Counted from the stretch's first letter, positions 42,699 to 52,361 are shown. The stretch is DNA of 64,000 bases from an uncultured bacterium (GCA_905216195.1 CAJMSX010000007.1:1-64000); one strand, 5' to 3'. Translations and numbers: made by a program. Notes: generated by a model not told the origin, from the letters alone.

Positions 42699-43427
42699 TT
42701 ACATTTCATGTTTTATGCCGGTTCTGATCAGCAGCCGGTTGACAGGAAAGGAGAAGAAGAACCCGATACCCATTGCTATTTGCATCATAAACCAGAAGGT
42801 CCAGGTCGTTTTAGGGAATGAGCTTCCATCCCGGATAAGGAAAATGACGAAAGCCATCCAGGTATACATCCCGATTTGCCAGGCCGTCAGTGAAAAAAAA
42901 TCGGCTTTCAGGGCTTTGGAAAAAGCTTTGGCGGGAGATATACGTTCCATTCCGCGAATGGCGGAATACTGAAAATAGACTCCCAAAAGAAGAGCCAGTA
43001 CAAAATCCAGTACCCATTGTCCGGCCAGAAAACTTCCTCCTATGGAAAGGGGTACGAAAAAAGTGAACCACTCCCCCAAGATGTCGGCCAGCGTACAGCC
43101 GGCACCGCAATGCAGGGTGGAAAGGGCTACGGATCGCCAGGCCGGCCGGGACGACCGATGCATAGCCATCGAACCGGACCCTGTTCCGGAAGCCATCCTG
43201 GATTTTGACATCGAATCGGACATCGGTCCGGACGTAGATTTACCGAAGATCCGGTAGGAGGCCCATGCGAACCAATGGGCCCACAACCCGGTCAGAGGCC
43301 ATACGGCTTCCATAATCTTCATCGGTTGTCGGTGACGGCGGATATTCAGGGCGATGAGGAGGGCAACCAGAATACCGGATAGGACGAAAAATGCCGATAA
43401 AATTTCCAAAAGCTCTGCTATGTACAT
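42699..43427 (-). CDS. DUF4396 membrane protein with Met/His-rich loop
   Basis: A 242-residue membrane protein. The first helix (FFVLSGILVALLIALNI) is followed by a Ser/Met-rich loop (residues about 65-95: SGPMSDSMSKSRMASGTGS, then MAMHRSSR) and the family motif STLHCGAGCTLAD. Several more helices follow, ending in FFFSFPVNRLLIRTG. DUF4396 proteins are found near copper and haem functions. HCGAGC and the Met-rich loop suggest metal binding, but the function is unknown. Divergent from the DUF418 gene. Confidence 0.75.
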   Translation of the reverse strand: MYIAELLEILSAFFVLSGILVALLIALNIRRHRQPMKIMEAVWPLTGLWAHWFAWASYRIFGKSTSGPMSDSMSKSRMASGTGSGSMAMHRSSRPAWRSVALSTLHCGAGCTLADILGEWFTFFVPLSIGGSFLAGQWVLDFVLALLLGVYFQYSAIRGMERISPAKAFSKALKADFFSLTAWQIGMYTWMAFVIFLIRDGSSFPKTTWTFWFMMQIAMGIGFFFSFPVNRLLIRTGIKHEM

Positions 43428-43510
43428 GATTCTTAATTTAATGATAGGGATTTAAACGCTAAAAGACAGAAAAAGTTCAGGGGGAAATGCGTAAAATCGA
43501 TATTAACTGT

Positions 43511-43518
43511 TAATTTTG
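43511..43518 (+). promoter_or_regulatory. -7 promoter box (TAATTTTG) of the DUF418-porin operon
   Basis: TAATTTTG matches TAnnTTTG. A TTG at 43516 that could be read as a start lies inside the box, so the true start is ATG 43603. Confidence 0.6.
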
Positions 43519-43602
43519 CATCCGTTTGTAAAACAGAAAAAGAGCAATGCGGCGGATGATCGGGCGGGTCGGAAGTTAAAAAAGAATAATTTAAATGTAT
43601 TT

Positions 43603-44787
43603 ATGGAAATAAAAAGGAACCCGGAATTTTCGGGTAGAATTGACGTGGCTGATGTATTAAGGGGGTTTGCGGTCTTAGGGATTGTCGTTTTGCACAGTAT
43701 AGAGCATTACAATTTCTATTCTTTCCCCGAGGTAAACGCGGAGTGGTTGAAGTTTACGGATAAGGTAATTTGGGACTCCCTGTTTTTTACTTTCGGGGGC
43801 AAGGCATATGCCATTTTCGCTTTATTGTTTGGGTTCAGTTTTTTTATTCAGGATGATCGTCAACAACAAAAGGGAAAAGATTTCCGGGGTCGGTTTGCCT
43901 GGAGATTGATGTTACTTTTTGTATTGGGGAATATCAATGCTATGTTTTTTACGGCGGAAATTCTGGTACTGTATTCTATCGTCGGTTTTGTTTTGATAGC
44001 CGTTTGCCGTTTAAGTAATCGGATTGTGCTGGGTATTGCCGTAATTTTTATGCTACAACCTATGGCCTGGTGGGAAGTCATCTCAGCTTTGAGTGATCCG
44101 GCTTATGTTCCTGTGACCGGAAAAGCCGGTTATTATTTTGAAAAAGCTTTTGTCGTACAGCAGCACGGAACGTTTTTAGAGACCGTAAAAATGAATTTAT
44201 GGGAAGGGCAATTGGCCAGTTTGACCTGGGCCTGGGAACACGGGAGGATGTTCCAGACGGCTTCTTTGTTTATGTTGGGAATGTTGATCGGGCGTACCCG
44301 AAAGTTTTTATATTCCCCTCAGAATCTGAAATTTTGGTTCAGGGCTTTATTGATCGCCCTCCTTGCTTTTTTCCCTTTGTCCGGTTTAGTGAAATTATTA
44401 CCCGAATTCATCCGCCAGACGGCAGTGCTTCCGCCTTTGAATCTGGTTATTCAGTCGCTGGCTAATTTATCGTTTATGGTATTTCTGGTTTCGGCACTCC
44501 TTTTGCTTTTTTATACGAGCCGGCTGAAGCATACGATGATGAGAATAACTCCTTACGGGCGGATGAGTCTGACGGATTATATTACGCAATCGATAATGGG
44601 ATCTTTATTGTTTTACGGTTGGGGTTTCGGTTTACACCGGTATCTGGGAATTACGGCCAGTTTTTGGGTCGGTATCGGTTTATTTTTGTTGCAGTATACT
44701 TTTGCTGTGTGGTGGATGAAATCTCATAAACAAGGGCCTTTCGAATGGATATGGAAAAAGGCGACCTGGATCGGGGGGTATAAGTAA
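43603..44787 (+). CDS. DUF418 membrane protein
   Basis: A 394-residue integral membrane protein. It starts MEIKRNPEFSGRIDVADVLR, and GFAVLGIVVLHSIEHYN, FGGKAYAIFALLFGFSFFIQ and the C-terminal MSLTDYITQSIMGSLLFY with FEWIWKKAT are DUF418 hallmarks. About eight to ten membrane helices. Proteins of this family (B. subtilis YeiB-like) are related to acyltransferase-3 proteins; function is unproven. The porin gene begins 27 bases downstream, so they form an operon. Confidence 0.88.
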   Translation: MEIKRNPEFSGRIDVADVLRGFAVLGIVVLHSIEHYNFYSFPEVNAEWLKFTDKVIWDSLFFTFGGKAYAIFALLFGFSFFIQDDRQQQKGKDFRGRFAWRLMLLFVLGNINAMFFTAEILVLYSIVGFVLIAVCRLSNRIVLGIAVIFMLQPMAWWEVISALSDPAYVPVTGKAGYYFEKAFVVQQHGTFLETVKMNLWEGQLASLTWAWEHGRMFQTASLFMLGMLIGRTRKFLYSPQNLKFWFRALLIALLAFFPLSGLVKLLPEFIRQTAVLPPLNLVIQSLANLSFMVFLVSALLLLFYTSRLKHTMMRITPYGRMSLTDYITQSIMGSLLFYGWGFGLHRYLGITASFWVGIGLFLLQYTFAVWWMKSHKQGPFEWIWKKATWIGGYK

Positions 44788-44813
44788 TTCATTGATCGAC
44801 ATAAGGAGGAGTA

Positions 44814-45983
44814 ATGATGTTCAAATGTATAGGGGTGTTCCTGGGATTATTTTGTTTGCTCGCTCAGACGTCGGCAGAGCAACCTGACGGCAAACGAAGT
44901 AAAAGTGTATTTGAGGGATTGAGCGGTATAAAAAAGAAGACCGGTGTTTTCAATTTATACCTGAATACACATGCCAGTTTTAACGCGTATTTCCGGGAGG
45001 GTGATCCGGAGGAAGCTGCTTTTAAATTCAATCAGTTGCGTATCGAGGCGACCGGGCAGGTCAACGATTGGATTTCATATCGGTGGAGACAAATGCTGAA
45101 TGCAAGCAATCAGGCGCAGAGTCTGGATAATTTGCCCCATTCCATCGATTATGCAGGAATCGGATTTCGGTTGACACCGCAATTTTTAATTTTTGCGGGA
45201 AAGCAATGTACTGCTTTCGGCGGGTTTGAATTTGATGCGAATCCGATAGAAATTTATGAGTATTCGGATATGGTGAATTATATTAATTGTTTTCTCACGG
45301 GAATAGATTTTGCTTACCGGGTCACTCCTACGCAGGAGATTCGGTTTCAGATTGTGGACAGCCGGACCGGTTCTCTGGAAGATATGTTCGGTAAATTGCC
45401 GGAGGGGATCGAAAAAAGCAAAGCTCCTTTGGGGTATTCCCTCAACTGGAACGGTATTCTGTGGAAGGGACTGATTAAGACCCGTTGGTCCGTCTCTCTT
45501 TTTAACGATGCCAAACGGAAGTACATGTATTATTATGCCGCCGGTACGGAACTGGTGTGGAAACGTTTCAGTATGTATTTCGATTTTATGTATTCCAAGG
45601 AAGCTTTGGACCGGGAAGGAATCATTTCCCGTATATTGTATGAAGCGGATGAGGAGACCCGGGCGCTGAATACCCGTTACATTTCGTATGTCGCCAAGTT
45701 GAATTACCGTTTTTATCCGAAATGGAATGTTTTTTTGAAAGGTATGTACGAAACGGCGTCCGTATATAAACAGAATGGGAATTTGGCAGCCGGAAAATAC
45801 CGTACCTCTTACGGTTATTTAGGAGGCATAGAATTTTACCCGTTGGAAGACGATCTGCATTTTTTTCTTACCTGGGTGGGACGTTCTTATGATTTTACCT
45901 CAAAGGCCCGGGAATGGGGAGCGGGAAATTACGATACCCAGCGGCTTTCCGTCGGTTTTATTTACAAAATTCCTTTATTTTAG
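44814..45983 (+). CDS. OprO/OprP-like porin
   Basis: A 389-residue outer-membrane protein with signal peptide (CIGVFLGLFCLLAQTSAEQ), then GVFNLYLNTHASFNAYF and repeated amphipathic strands, ending IYKIPLF with the aromatic terminus of a barrel. FKFNQLRIEATGQVNDWISYRW and LTWVGRSYDF... resemble the phosphate-selective porin family. The solute is unknown. It is preceded by AAGGAGGAG, a strong and here unusual Shine-Dalgarno site, which supports ATG 44814. Confidence 0.8.
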   Translation: MMFKCIGVFLGLFCLLAQTSAEQPDGKRSKSVFEGLSGIKKKTGVFNLYLNTHASFNAYFREGDPEEAAFKFNQLRIEATGQVNDWISYRWRQMLNASNQAQSLDNLPHSIDYAGIGFRLTPQFLIFAGKQCTAFGGFEFDANPIEIYEYSDMVNYINCFLTGIDFAYRVTPTQEIRFQIVDSRTGSLEDMFGKLPEGIEKSKAPLGYSLNWNGILWKGLIKTRWSVSLFNDAKRKYMYYYAAGTELVWKRFSMYFDFMYSKEALDREGIISRILYEADEETRALNTRYISYVAKLNYRFYPKWNVFLKGMYETASVYKQNGNLAAGKYRTSYGYLGGIEFYPLEDDLHFFLTWVGRSYDFTSKAREWGAGNYDTQRLSVGFIYKIPLF

Positions 45984-46166
45984 AAAGAAGGTTTTCTGAT
46001 TCGGCAACGGGGCAGGAAGGCCCGAGGGAAGAAGTTTGGAAAGAAAAAGAGATAGGATTGATGGGGGGAGACGGAAGGGAAATTTCTTAAGGGATTTTTC
46101 TCTCTGGATGTAACAAAAGGGAAAAGATCGGGGTATAACTTATCTGTATTCTAAATAAAGTAAGTT

Positions 46167-47156
46167 ATGCGACGGTTTTATTTTTTCCTTACGGCATTAT
46201 GGGTCTTTTTTGCGGCAGGTTGCAGTGACGATAATCATGCTACTCATGAAGAACCCGGTACGGGACCGGGACGTATCGATCTGGCGGTAACCGGGCGGGT
46301 GGGGACACTGGTGGATGAGAATCTGACGGAATATGTGAAATCTCTGGATCTTTTACTTTTCCGGGAAAACGACAATGGAATTTATCTTTTGGCACAGTCG
46401 GTTTCATTTACGAAAGATGAAATCGAAGACCTGACCAGTGGAAATACAGAAAGTGAGGCCGGTTTTACGAAATCCAGAACGGTAAATTTTGAAAATCTTC
46501 CCTTGGGTTCCTATGAAATCGTAGGGGTAGGTAATATACGGGATTCGGTAGGAGGCGTATTGGGGAATGCCAGTTTATCGGGCGTGAATGTAGGAAATAC
46601 CATGAAGGAAGTGCTTGCCTCCATCACTGCCGGAGAGGTTTCTCCCCGTTTGTTTTTCGGAACTACTTCTCCGATTGTGCTGGGTACGACAGAGGCTGCC
46701 AATCCTTCTTTATTGCTTTTCCGGAAAGTAGCTATGTTTTCTTTGACATTAGAAAAAGTGCCCGTGTCGGTACGGGAAATCGACGTACAGATACAAAATA
46801 CCTATGGGGCGTTCGATATGACCGGGGATTTTTTAAGTAACCGGATCATTGGAGTAGAACAGCAGAAGTCGTATATTTTTACGGAAAATCAGCCTTCATT
46901 GTCTTTGGCTTTGATTACTTTGCCGTCGGCTACTCCGGCGGGGTCCCAGATCACCTTGGTATTTCGTTTGGACAACGGTCAGGTAATAACCATACCTTTG
47001 GAAAAACAATATGTTTTAAAGGCCAATACCATCACCAAATTGACGGCGACTATCGATGCCAATCAGTCCGGGGGCGTATGGAGCGTCGAACTGTCGGTTT
47101 CCATATCGGCCGATGTGGAATGGAATGTCGATCAGGAACCGAATATTATTATTTAA
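46167..47156 (+). CDS. FimB/Mfa2-like lipoprotein 1
   Basis: A 329-residue lipoprotein (signal ending FAAGC, then SDDN). The body has the fimbrial-anchor pattern: RIDLAVTGRVGTLVDENLTEYVKSLDLLLF opens a Big-like sheet, VNFENLPLGSYEIVGVGN is the typical L.PG.Y turn, and ISADVEWNVD... closes it. FimB/Mfa2 proteins anchor and cap type V fimbriae. First of four tandem, diverged members; the next starts 10 bases after its stop. Confidence 0.75.
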   Translation: MRRFYFFLTALWVFFAAGCSDDNHATHEEPGTGPGRIDLAVTGRVGTLVDENLTEYVKSLDLLLFRENDNGIYLLAQSVSFTKDEIEDLTSGNTESEAGFTKSRTVNFENLPLGSYEIVGVGNIRDSVGGVLGNASLSGVNVGNTMKEVLASITAGEVSPRLFFGTTSPIVLGTTEAANPSLLLFRKVAMFSLTLEKVPVSVREIDVQIQNTYGAFDMTGDFLSNRIIGVEQQKSYIFTENQPSLSLALITLPSATPAGSQITLVFRLDNGQVITIPLEKQYVLKANTITKLTATIDANQSGGVWSVELSVSISADVEWNVDQEPNIII

Positions 47157-47166
47157 TTCGAGATTG

Positions 47167-48030
47167 ATGAGAAGAGCTGCCTTATTTTTAGGGGTATGCT
47201 GTTGGGTAATGGCAGGGTGTTCTGACGACTTCGAAGAGGGATACGAACCTGTGGGGAAGGAAGTAGTCGTCACCCTGTCAGCTTCCAATAAATTACATAT
47301 CGATAGATCGCTGGTCTTTTTTTTCCGGAAATATACGGGAGGGGATTCACTCTTTTACCAGACGGAAGTAGAAGGTCCTACCGAAGAAAGTCCCACTTTA
47401 AAATTCGAATTGCCGGCTGGTTATTACCAGATGGTTTTGATTGGAAACGGAGAAGAGAACCACATTCGTTCCAAGGGCAAGTCTTATACGGACATGTATT
47501 TGGATTATGCGGACGGTACGGAACCTCCGGAATTGTACTATAGCGCTAGGGTAATTAATGTGGGAGATATGAAAATTACGACTTCAGGCGTGATTCCTGC
47601 TACCGTCCAGGTAACGCTTCAGGTACGTCAGATTCCCTTTCAGGTGAATAAAATCGAGGTCGATTTGAAGAATACGGGGGCCGGTCTTTATTTCAATTTT
47701 GAATTTTTGAATATTCCGACAGAGCCTTGTATTACCAAAAGTTTATTTCCGGTGGTTGCAGGAAGTAGTCCCGAAGTGCACTTTAACAGTTTTCTCACCG
47801 CTCCTTCAGGGGCTAGGAGCTTTCTGGAAGTGCGGTGTTACGATGCCGAAAATCGACCGGTTTATCGGGGAGCTTCCGAAACATTTAAAATGGGAGGGAC
47901 CGAAAATATCAGCATAAGTTGCACTTTTGATACAAAAGCCGCTCTTTTCCGGGATAAAGACCGGCAAAAAATGGGTTCTCGGGAAAAAGGGATACCGAAT
48001 TTTTATTTGGTACCCGAAAATGGACATTAA
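47167..48030 (+). CDS. FimB/Mfa2-like lipoprotein 2
   Basis: A 287-residue lipoprotein (signal ending VMAGC). It has the same plan: SNKLHIDRSLVFFFRKYTGG, then KFELPAGYYQMVLIGNGEEN, and ISCTFDTKAALFRD near the end. I start at ATG 47167, just before the signal; a longer frame to 47056 overlaps the previous gene. It lacks the long C-terminal extension seen in known major fimbrillins. Confidence 0.75.
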   Translation: MRRAALFLGVCCWVMAGCSDDFEEGYEPVGKEVVVTLSASNKLHIDRSLVFFFRKYTGGDSLFYQTEVEGPTEESPTLKFELPAGYYQMVLIGNGEENHIRSKGKSYTDMYLDYADGTEPPELYYSARVINVGDMKITTSGVIPATVQVTLQVRQIPFQVNKIEVDLKNTGAGLYFNFEFLNIPTEPCITKSLFPVVAGSSPEVHFNSFLTAPSGARSFLEVRCYDAENRPVYRGASETFKMGGTENISISCTFDTKAALFRDKDRQKMGSREKGIPNFYLVPENGH

Positions 48031-48042
48031 TATAGGAAGGGG

Positions 48043-48963
48043 ATGAAACTGGGAATTTTTATCGGGTGTTTTTGTCTGTTTTTATCTTGTTCCGATGATA
48101 AAATAGATATTCCGACGGATGGGGGGCCGGTAAGATTGAGTATGACGGTTTCCGGTTTCAGTGATTTCGAAACCTACATCCGGAGTCTGATCGTGTATGC
48201 TTTCAGACAGGAGGAATCGGGAGAGTATTTTTATTATAAGGTCCTGGCGGATTTAGATGCGGCGGGGATCAGGCAATTGGAATCCGCTTCTTCGGGAGGA
48301 GGCAACGGGGAGGTAAAATGGCTGAATACGGAGCTCCCCCCCGGAAATTACCGCCTTTTTCTGGCCGGGAATGTCCGCCCGCAAGGGGAGCCGGAGGTAG
48401 GGGTAAGTAAACCGGAAGATCTTCGTCTGATCTATCCCCGGGAGGGATTGTTCTGGTCGTATTTTCTGGGACAGGGTGACGTAAAAGCAGAGGGGACGGC
48501 CGTTTCGGTATCGATAGAACTGAAGAGGGCTGTGAGCCGTTTATTCGTAAAATTGTCGGGCATCCCCTGGCAGATCGATCGCATCACTTTATCTCTTCGG
48601 GGTGTTGCCGGTGAGATCGGATTGGACGGGACCCTTTTTTCAGCATCAGTGGTCGAAGAGACTTTTCAGATGAAAAACGAAGATGTTTATCTTCAGGATA
48701 CGGTTCTATTCGATGTATTTTCTTTTCCGTCTGTAGGGAAAAGTTCGGCCCTGAACTTTATTTTTTATTCGAAGTCCGGAGAAGAACGGATAAAAACCGT
48801 GGAAATTTCGTTGCTACCCGATAAGTATCTTTATCTGACGGGAGAAGTAAATGAGGAAGAGGGAGGATTACTCACCTATTCCATTTCGTTTATTTTTCTG
48901 CTGGTTTTAGATTGGGTGGATATACAATTACCGGATTTTTCATTAAAACCTGTGGAGAAATGA
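48043..48963 (+). CDS. FimB/Mfa2-like lipoprotein 3
   Basis: A 306-residue lipoprotein (MKLGIFIGCFCLFLSC, then SDDKID). DFETYIRSLIVYAFRQEESG and LPPGNYRLFLAGNVR match the family turn; RAVSRLFVKLSGIPWQIDRI opens the second domain. It is unusually rich in acidic and Gly-containing loops (SSGGGNGEV). Its stop overlaps the next start (ATGA). Confidence 0.75.
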   Translation: MKLGIFIGCFCLFLSCSDDKIDIPTDGGPVRLSMTVSGFSDFETYIRSLIVYAFRQEESGEYFYYKVLADLDAAGIRQLESASSGGGNGEVKWLNTELPPGNYRLFLAGNVRPQGEPEVGVSKPEDLRLIYPREGLFWSYFLGQGDVKAEGTAVSVSIELKRAVSRLFVKLSGIPWQIDRITLSLRGVAGEIGLDGTLFSASVVEETFQMKNEDVYLQDTVLFDVFSFPSVGKSSALNFIFYSKSGEERIKTVEISLLPDKYLYLTGEVNEEEGGLLTYSISFIFLLVLDWVDIQLPDFSLKPVEK

Positions 48964-49826
48964 AGCGGTGGATGATAAACGGCTGGATAGCGCTCCTTTT
49001 GTTTTCCTGTATCCGGGAGAATACTTGTCCTTGTATGGGGCCTCATACCGTAATATTCCGGATGGAGGATGTCCCTTACGCATTTGAAGGGGACGAGGTG
49101 GCGGAATACCGGCCTTATTCCGTTTTTACGGATCGTTTGGATATTATGGCCTTCCGCGGGCAAAAACCGGATACGACGGTTACTTATGGATATGAGTTTT
49201 GTAAAACCCATACTTTTATACCCTGGGAATTGCTACCAGGAAGTTACGATTTTATTTTTGTGGCCAATATTTTCGATCACAAGGCCGTATCCTGGGACTA
49301 TGAGGAAGATCGTTTGCGCTTGTATTTTCATATTGTAGACGGACAGGAACCGCCCGTTTACCTGGCAGCCGAACGTTCCCGGAATGTATATGCTTCTTCG
49401 GTGTTACCGGTGGAACTGAGAATGTTGGTATCCCGGCTGGAAGTAAAGGTAGTGAATCCTCCCGCCTGGGTAGAGGGGTTTAATTTCAGGGTGAGGCGGG
49501 TAGCCCGGGAAATGAGTCTGGAGGGGAGGCTGAAAGATACGGTTTCTATCACGAAGTATATTTCTTTTCAACCTTCCGAGACAGGAGAATATGTTGTAGG
49601 AATGAATACGTTTCCTACCTTTCCGGGACAGCCGGCCCTGGTCGATATACAACTCCGGGGAAACGGAAGACAGGCGCAACTGATTGTCGACGACAGCCGG
49701 ATACATTTTGTAGCCGGTAAAATCGTCCGGGTCAGTATAGAATTCGAATCGGAAAATTCGGTTTCCGTTTCGGTGGAAATTGACGGAGTCTGGGAAATTA
49801 TAGATGAAGGAAAAATAATTATATAA
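48960..49826 (+). CDS. FimB/Mfa2-like lipoprotein 4
   Basis: A 288-residue lipoprotein beginning MKRWMINGWIALLLFSCIRE. The Cys-rich region after the lipobox (ENTCPC) is unusual for the family. FTDRLDIMAFRGQKPDT and ELLPGSYDFIFVANIF give the family turn, and AWVEGFNFRVRRVAREMSL the second domain. The start overlaps gene 3 by ATGA. Thioredoxin follows after 17 bases. Confidence 0.72.
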   Translation: MKRWMINGWIALLLFSCIRENTCPCMGPHTVIFRMEDVPYAFEGDEVAEYRPYSVFTDRLDIMAFRGQKPDTTVTYGYEFCKTHTFIPWELLPGSYDFIFVANIFDHKAVSWDYEEDRLRLYFHIVDGQEPPVYLAAERSRNVYASSVLPVELRMLVSRLEVKVVNPPAWVEGFNFRVRRVAREMSLEGRLKDTVSITKYISFQPSETGEYVVGMNTFPTFPGQPALVDIQLRGNGRQAQLIVDDSRIHFVAGKIVRVSIEFESENSVSVSVEIDGVWEIIDEGKIII

Positions 49827-49843
49827 TTATTAAAAATGTAAAA

Positions 49844-50143
49844 ATGGTAAGATTAGCAGAATTATTGAACGGAGATAAATCCGTGTTTATAGAGTTTTAT
49901 GCAAGTTGGTGTCCGCATTGTCAGCGGATGCGGCCGATTATAGAAAGTCTGTGTAAAAAAGAGGATCGGCTCCGGGTACAGACGTACGATATCGATTCTC
50001 CCTCGAACCGGTCTTTGGTCGAGTATTATAAAGTGCAATCGGTTCCTACGATGTTGCTTTTTAAAAACGGCGAGCAGGTATGGCGTCAGAGCGGGGAGAT
50101 TCCGTTGGAACAACTGGAAGAAATAATTGAACGGTTCGGCTAA
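49844..50143 (+). CDS. Thioredoxin-like protein (CPHC)
   Basis: A 99-residue thioredoxin without a signal peptide. The active site is FYASWCPHCQRM, that is CPHC rather than CGPC, typical of DsbA-like or specialised thioredoxins and shifting the redox potential. The cis-Pro motif SVPTMLLF and VWRQSGEIP follow. It lies in the operon of FimB/Mfa2-like lipoproteins, yet is cytoplasmic as read. A paralogue with CGPC is at 56652. Confidence 0.88.
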   Translation: MVRLAELLNGDKSVFIEFYASWCPHCQRMRPIIESLCKKEDRLRVQTYDIDSPSNRSLVEYYKVQSVPTMLLFKNGEQVWRQSGEIPLEQLEEIIERFG

Positions 50144-50329
50144 GGCGAAATGCTCTGAATCCGTCTTAGCGGTAAGGAGTAAAGGAGCGGAACGAGAATT
50201 TGTTACAACTGGAAAAAATCGGTTTATTTCCGGTTCCCGGAGAGCGGGAAATGGGGAAATGAACCGATATTTCGTGTGTGTGTAGGTGAGCTTTTTCTAT
50301 TTTTCCAGATTCTTTCCTGAATATTTATA

Positions 50330-50337
50330 TAAATTTG
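50330..50337 (+). promoter_or_regulatory. -7 promoter box (TAAATTTG) of the two-component system
   Basis: TAAATTTG matches TAnnTTTG, 21 bases before the response-regulator ATG at 50358; it excludes the longer frame from 50286. Confidence 0.55.
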
Positions 50338-50357
50338 TAATTATAAATATCGGGAAT

Positions 50358-51035
50358 ATGAAAGTATTGGTCATCGAGGATGAAGAAAGTTTGCGGGATA
50401 TTATGGTCCGGTCTTTGGAAAAAGAGCGTTTTGTGGTGGAATCCGCTCCGGATTTTTCAACCGCCCGTTTGAAGCTCAACGATTATGACTATGATTGTGT
50501 GCTGCTGGATATTATGCTGCCCGGAGGGAGCGGATTGGAGTTGCTCGCGGAACTGAAAGAAATGCATAAAAAGGAAAGTGTAATTATTGTTTCCGCCAAG
50601 GATTCGATAGAGGACAAGGTGTTCGGTTTAGATTTGGGCGCCGACGATTATCTGGCGAAACCTTTTCATTTAGCTGAATTAAATGCGCGGGTGAAATCGG
50701 TGATCCGCCGGAAGCAAACCCAGGGAGAATTAAAGATCGAACAGGAAAATTTGACGGTATACCCGGATCGTCATGCGGTGTATGTAGACGGCAAAGAACT
50801 GATTCTGAATCGGAAAGAATTCGATTTATTGTATTATTTCGTGACGAATCCGGGCCGGATGATTCCCAAAGAAGCTTTGGCGGAGTCGGTTTGGGGGGAT
50901 TGCATCGATCAGGCTGATAGTCTGGATTTTATTTATTCACAGGTGAAAAATCTGCGAAAGAAAATGAAACTTGCCGGAGCAATTCCGGAGATAAAAGCCG
51001 TCTACGGTTTTGGTTATAAGATGAGTGGGGAATAG
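50358..51035 (+). CDS. OmpR-family response regulator
   Basis: A 225-residue regulator. The receiver domain has VIEDEESL, phosphoacceptor Asp51 in DCVLLDIMLPG, VSAKDS and KPFHLAEL. The C-terminal winged helix has LNRKEFDLLYYFVTNPGR and VYGFGYKM, as in OmpR/PhoB. The start is set by the promoter box. The kinase gene begins 45 bases later. Targets unknown; the lipoprotein array upstream is an attractive but untested candidate. Confidence 0.94.
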   Translation: MKVLVIEDEESLRDIMVRSLEKERFVVESAPDFSTARLKLNDYDYDCVLLDIMLPGGSGLELLAELKEMHKKESVIIVSAKDSIEDKVFGLDLGADDYLAKPFHLAELNARVKSVIRRKQTQGELKIEQENLTVYPDRHAVYVDGKELILNRKEFDLLYYFVTNPGRMIPKEALAESVWGDCIDQADSLDFIYSQVKNLRKKMKLAGAIPEIKAVYGFGYKMSGE

Positions 51036-51080
51036 GGATGATTCGAAAGCGGCTAAATACGGAAAAGGAAAACAGAGCTT

Positions 51081-52361
51081 ATGAAATTGATTCATTATAC
51101 GACCAGCCGGCTGGGTGTGGTCATATTGCTGACAATGGCTTTTTGGTCGGTTTTTTTCTACATGACTATACTGGATGAAGTGAGGGACGAAACCGATGAT
51201 AGCTTGAAAAACTACAAATCATTGATTATAAAACAAGTAGTTAAAGATAGCACTCGTTTGAAGAGTCATGTCGATATCCTGACCCGTTATTATATCCGGC
51301 AAATTTCGGAGCGGAAAGGCAAGCATTACGAAGAGCGTTTGTACACGACCGAGGTTTTCAATGAATATGAAATGGACGAGGAGCCGGTACGGGTATTGAA
51401 AACCGCTTTTCGTACCGATAACGGACGGTATTATGAGTTAACGGTGATGACTTCTACCCTGGAGGAAGACGATATGCTGGAATCTATCTTGTGGTCTATC
51501 GTTTATTTGTATCTGGCTACCGTAATTTGTATTTTGTTGGTGACCCGGTTTGTTTTCCGGAAAAGTCTGCGTCCTTTTTATCGTTTGCTCAACTGGTTGG
51601 ATGTATTTACTTTAGGTAAACGAAATGAACCTTTGGTCAATAAGACCCGGGTGACGGAGTTTAGGCGATTGTATCAAACGATAGAAGAAATGTGTCGGCG
51701 GAATGAGGCAGTCTTTCATCAGCAGAAGCAATTTATCGAGAATGCTTCCCATGAATTACAAACCCCTTTGGCAATTTGCAGAAATAAGCTGGAATTATTA
51801 TCGGAAAATCCCGATTGCACGGAAGAACAGTTACAGGATATCAGTGAAATTCATCACGCTTTGGGGCGGATTATCCGTTTAAATAAGTCCTTGCTGCTTT
51901 TATCCCGTATAGAAAACCGTCAATATACCGAGGAGAAGGAAATGGTTTTTAATTCTGTAGTTCAGAAGTTGGCCGAAGACTTTAAGGATATATACGAATT
52001 CAGGAACATACGGATCGAAATTCAGGAAGAGGGGCACTTCGTGCACCGGATGAACGAGGTATTGGGCACGGCTCTGGTTACGAACTTGTTGAAAAATGCC
52101 GTGGTCCATAGTCCGGAGAATTCTTTAATAGAAGTGAAAATTACGGAACAACGTATTGTGTTTACTAACGAGGGGGGGCCTGGGTTGGACAGGGAAAAAA
52201 TATTCCAGCGGTTTTACCATGCGAGCAACGGTAAGACGGATTCGACGGGTTTGGGACTGGCTATTGTGGAATCTATAACCGCTTTGTACGGATTAAGAGT
52301 AAATTATTTTTACAACGGGCGTCATCATTTCGAAATTGAAGGGGAACCTATAGGGCATTGA
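51081..52361 (+). CDS. Sensor histidine kinase
   Basis: A 426-residue membrane kinase. Two membrane helices (VVILLTMAFWSVFFYMTIL; IVYLYLATVICILLVTRFVF) enclose a short periplasmic domain of ~115 residues. The dimerisation helix has ENASHELQTPLAICRNKLEL with His224, and the ATPase domain has TNLLKNAVVHSP (N box), FTNEGGPGL (G1) and DSTGLGLAIVES (G2). Partner of the regulator 45 bases upstream. Ligand unknown. Confidence 0.93.
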   Translation: MKLIHYTTSRLGVVILLTMAFWSVFFYMTILDEVRDETDDSLKNYKSLIIKQVVKDSTRLKSHVDILTRYYIRQISERKGKHYEERLYTTEVFNEYEMDEEPVRVLKTAFRTDNGRYYELTVMTSTLEEDDMLESILWSIVYLYLATVICILLVTRFVFRKSLRPFYRLLNWLDVFTLGKRNEPLVNKTRVTEFRRLYQTIEEMCRRNEAVFHQQKQFIENASHELQTPLAICRNKLELLSENPDCTEEQLQDISEIHHALGRIIRLNKSLLLLSRIENRQYTEEKEMVFNSVVQKLAEDFKDIYEFRNIRIEIQEEGHFVHRMNEVLGTALVTNLLKNAVVHSPENSLIEVKITEQRIVFTNEGGPGLDREKIFQRFYHASNGKTDSTGLGLAIVESITALYGLRVNYFYNGRHHFEIEGEPIGH

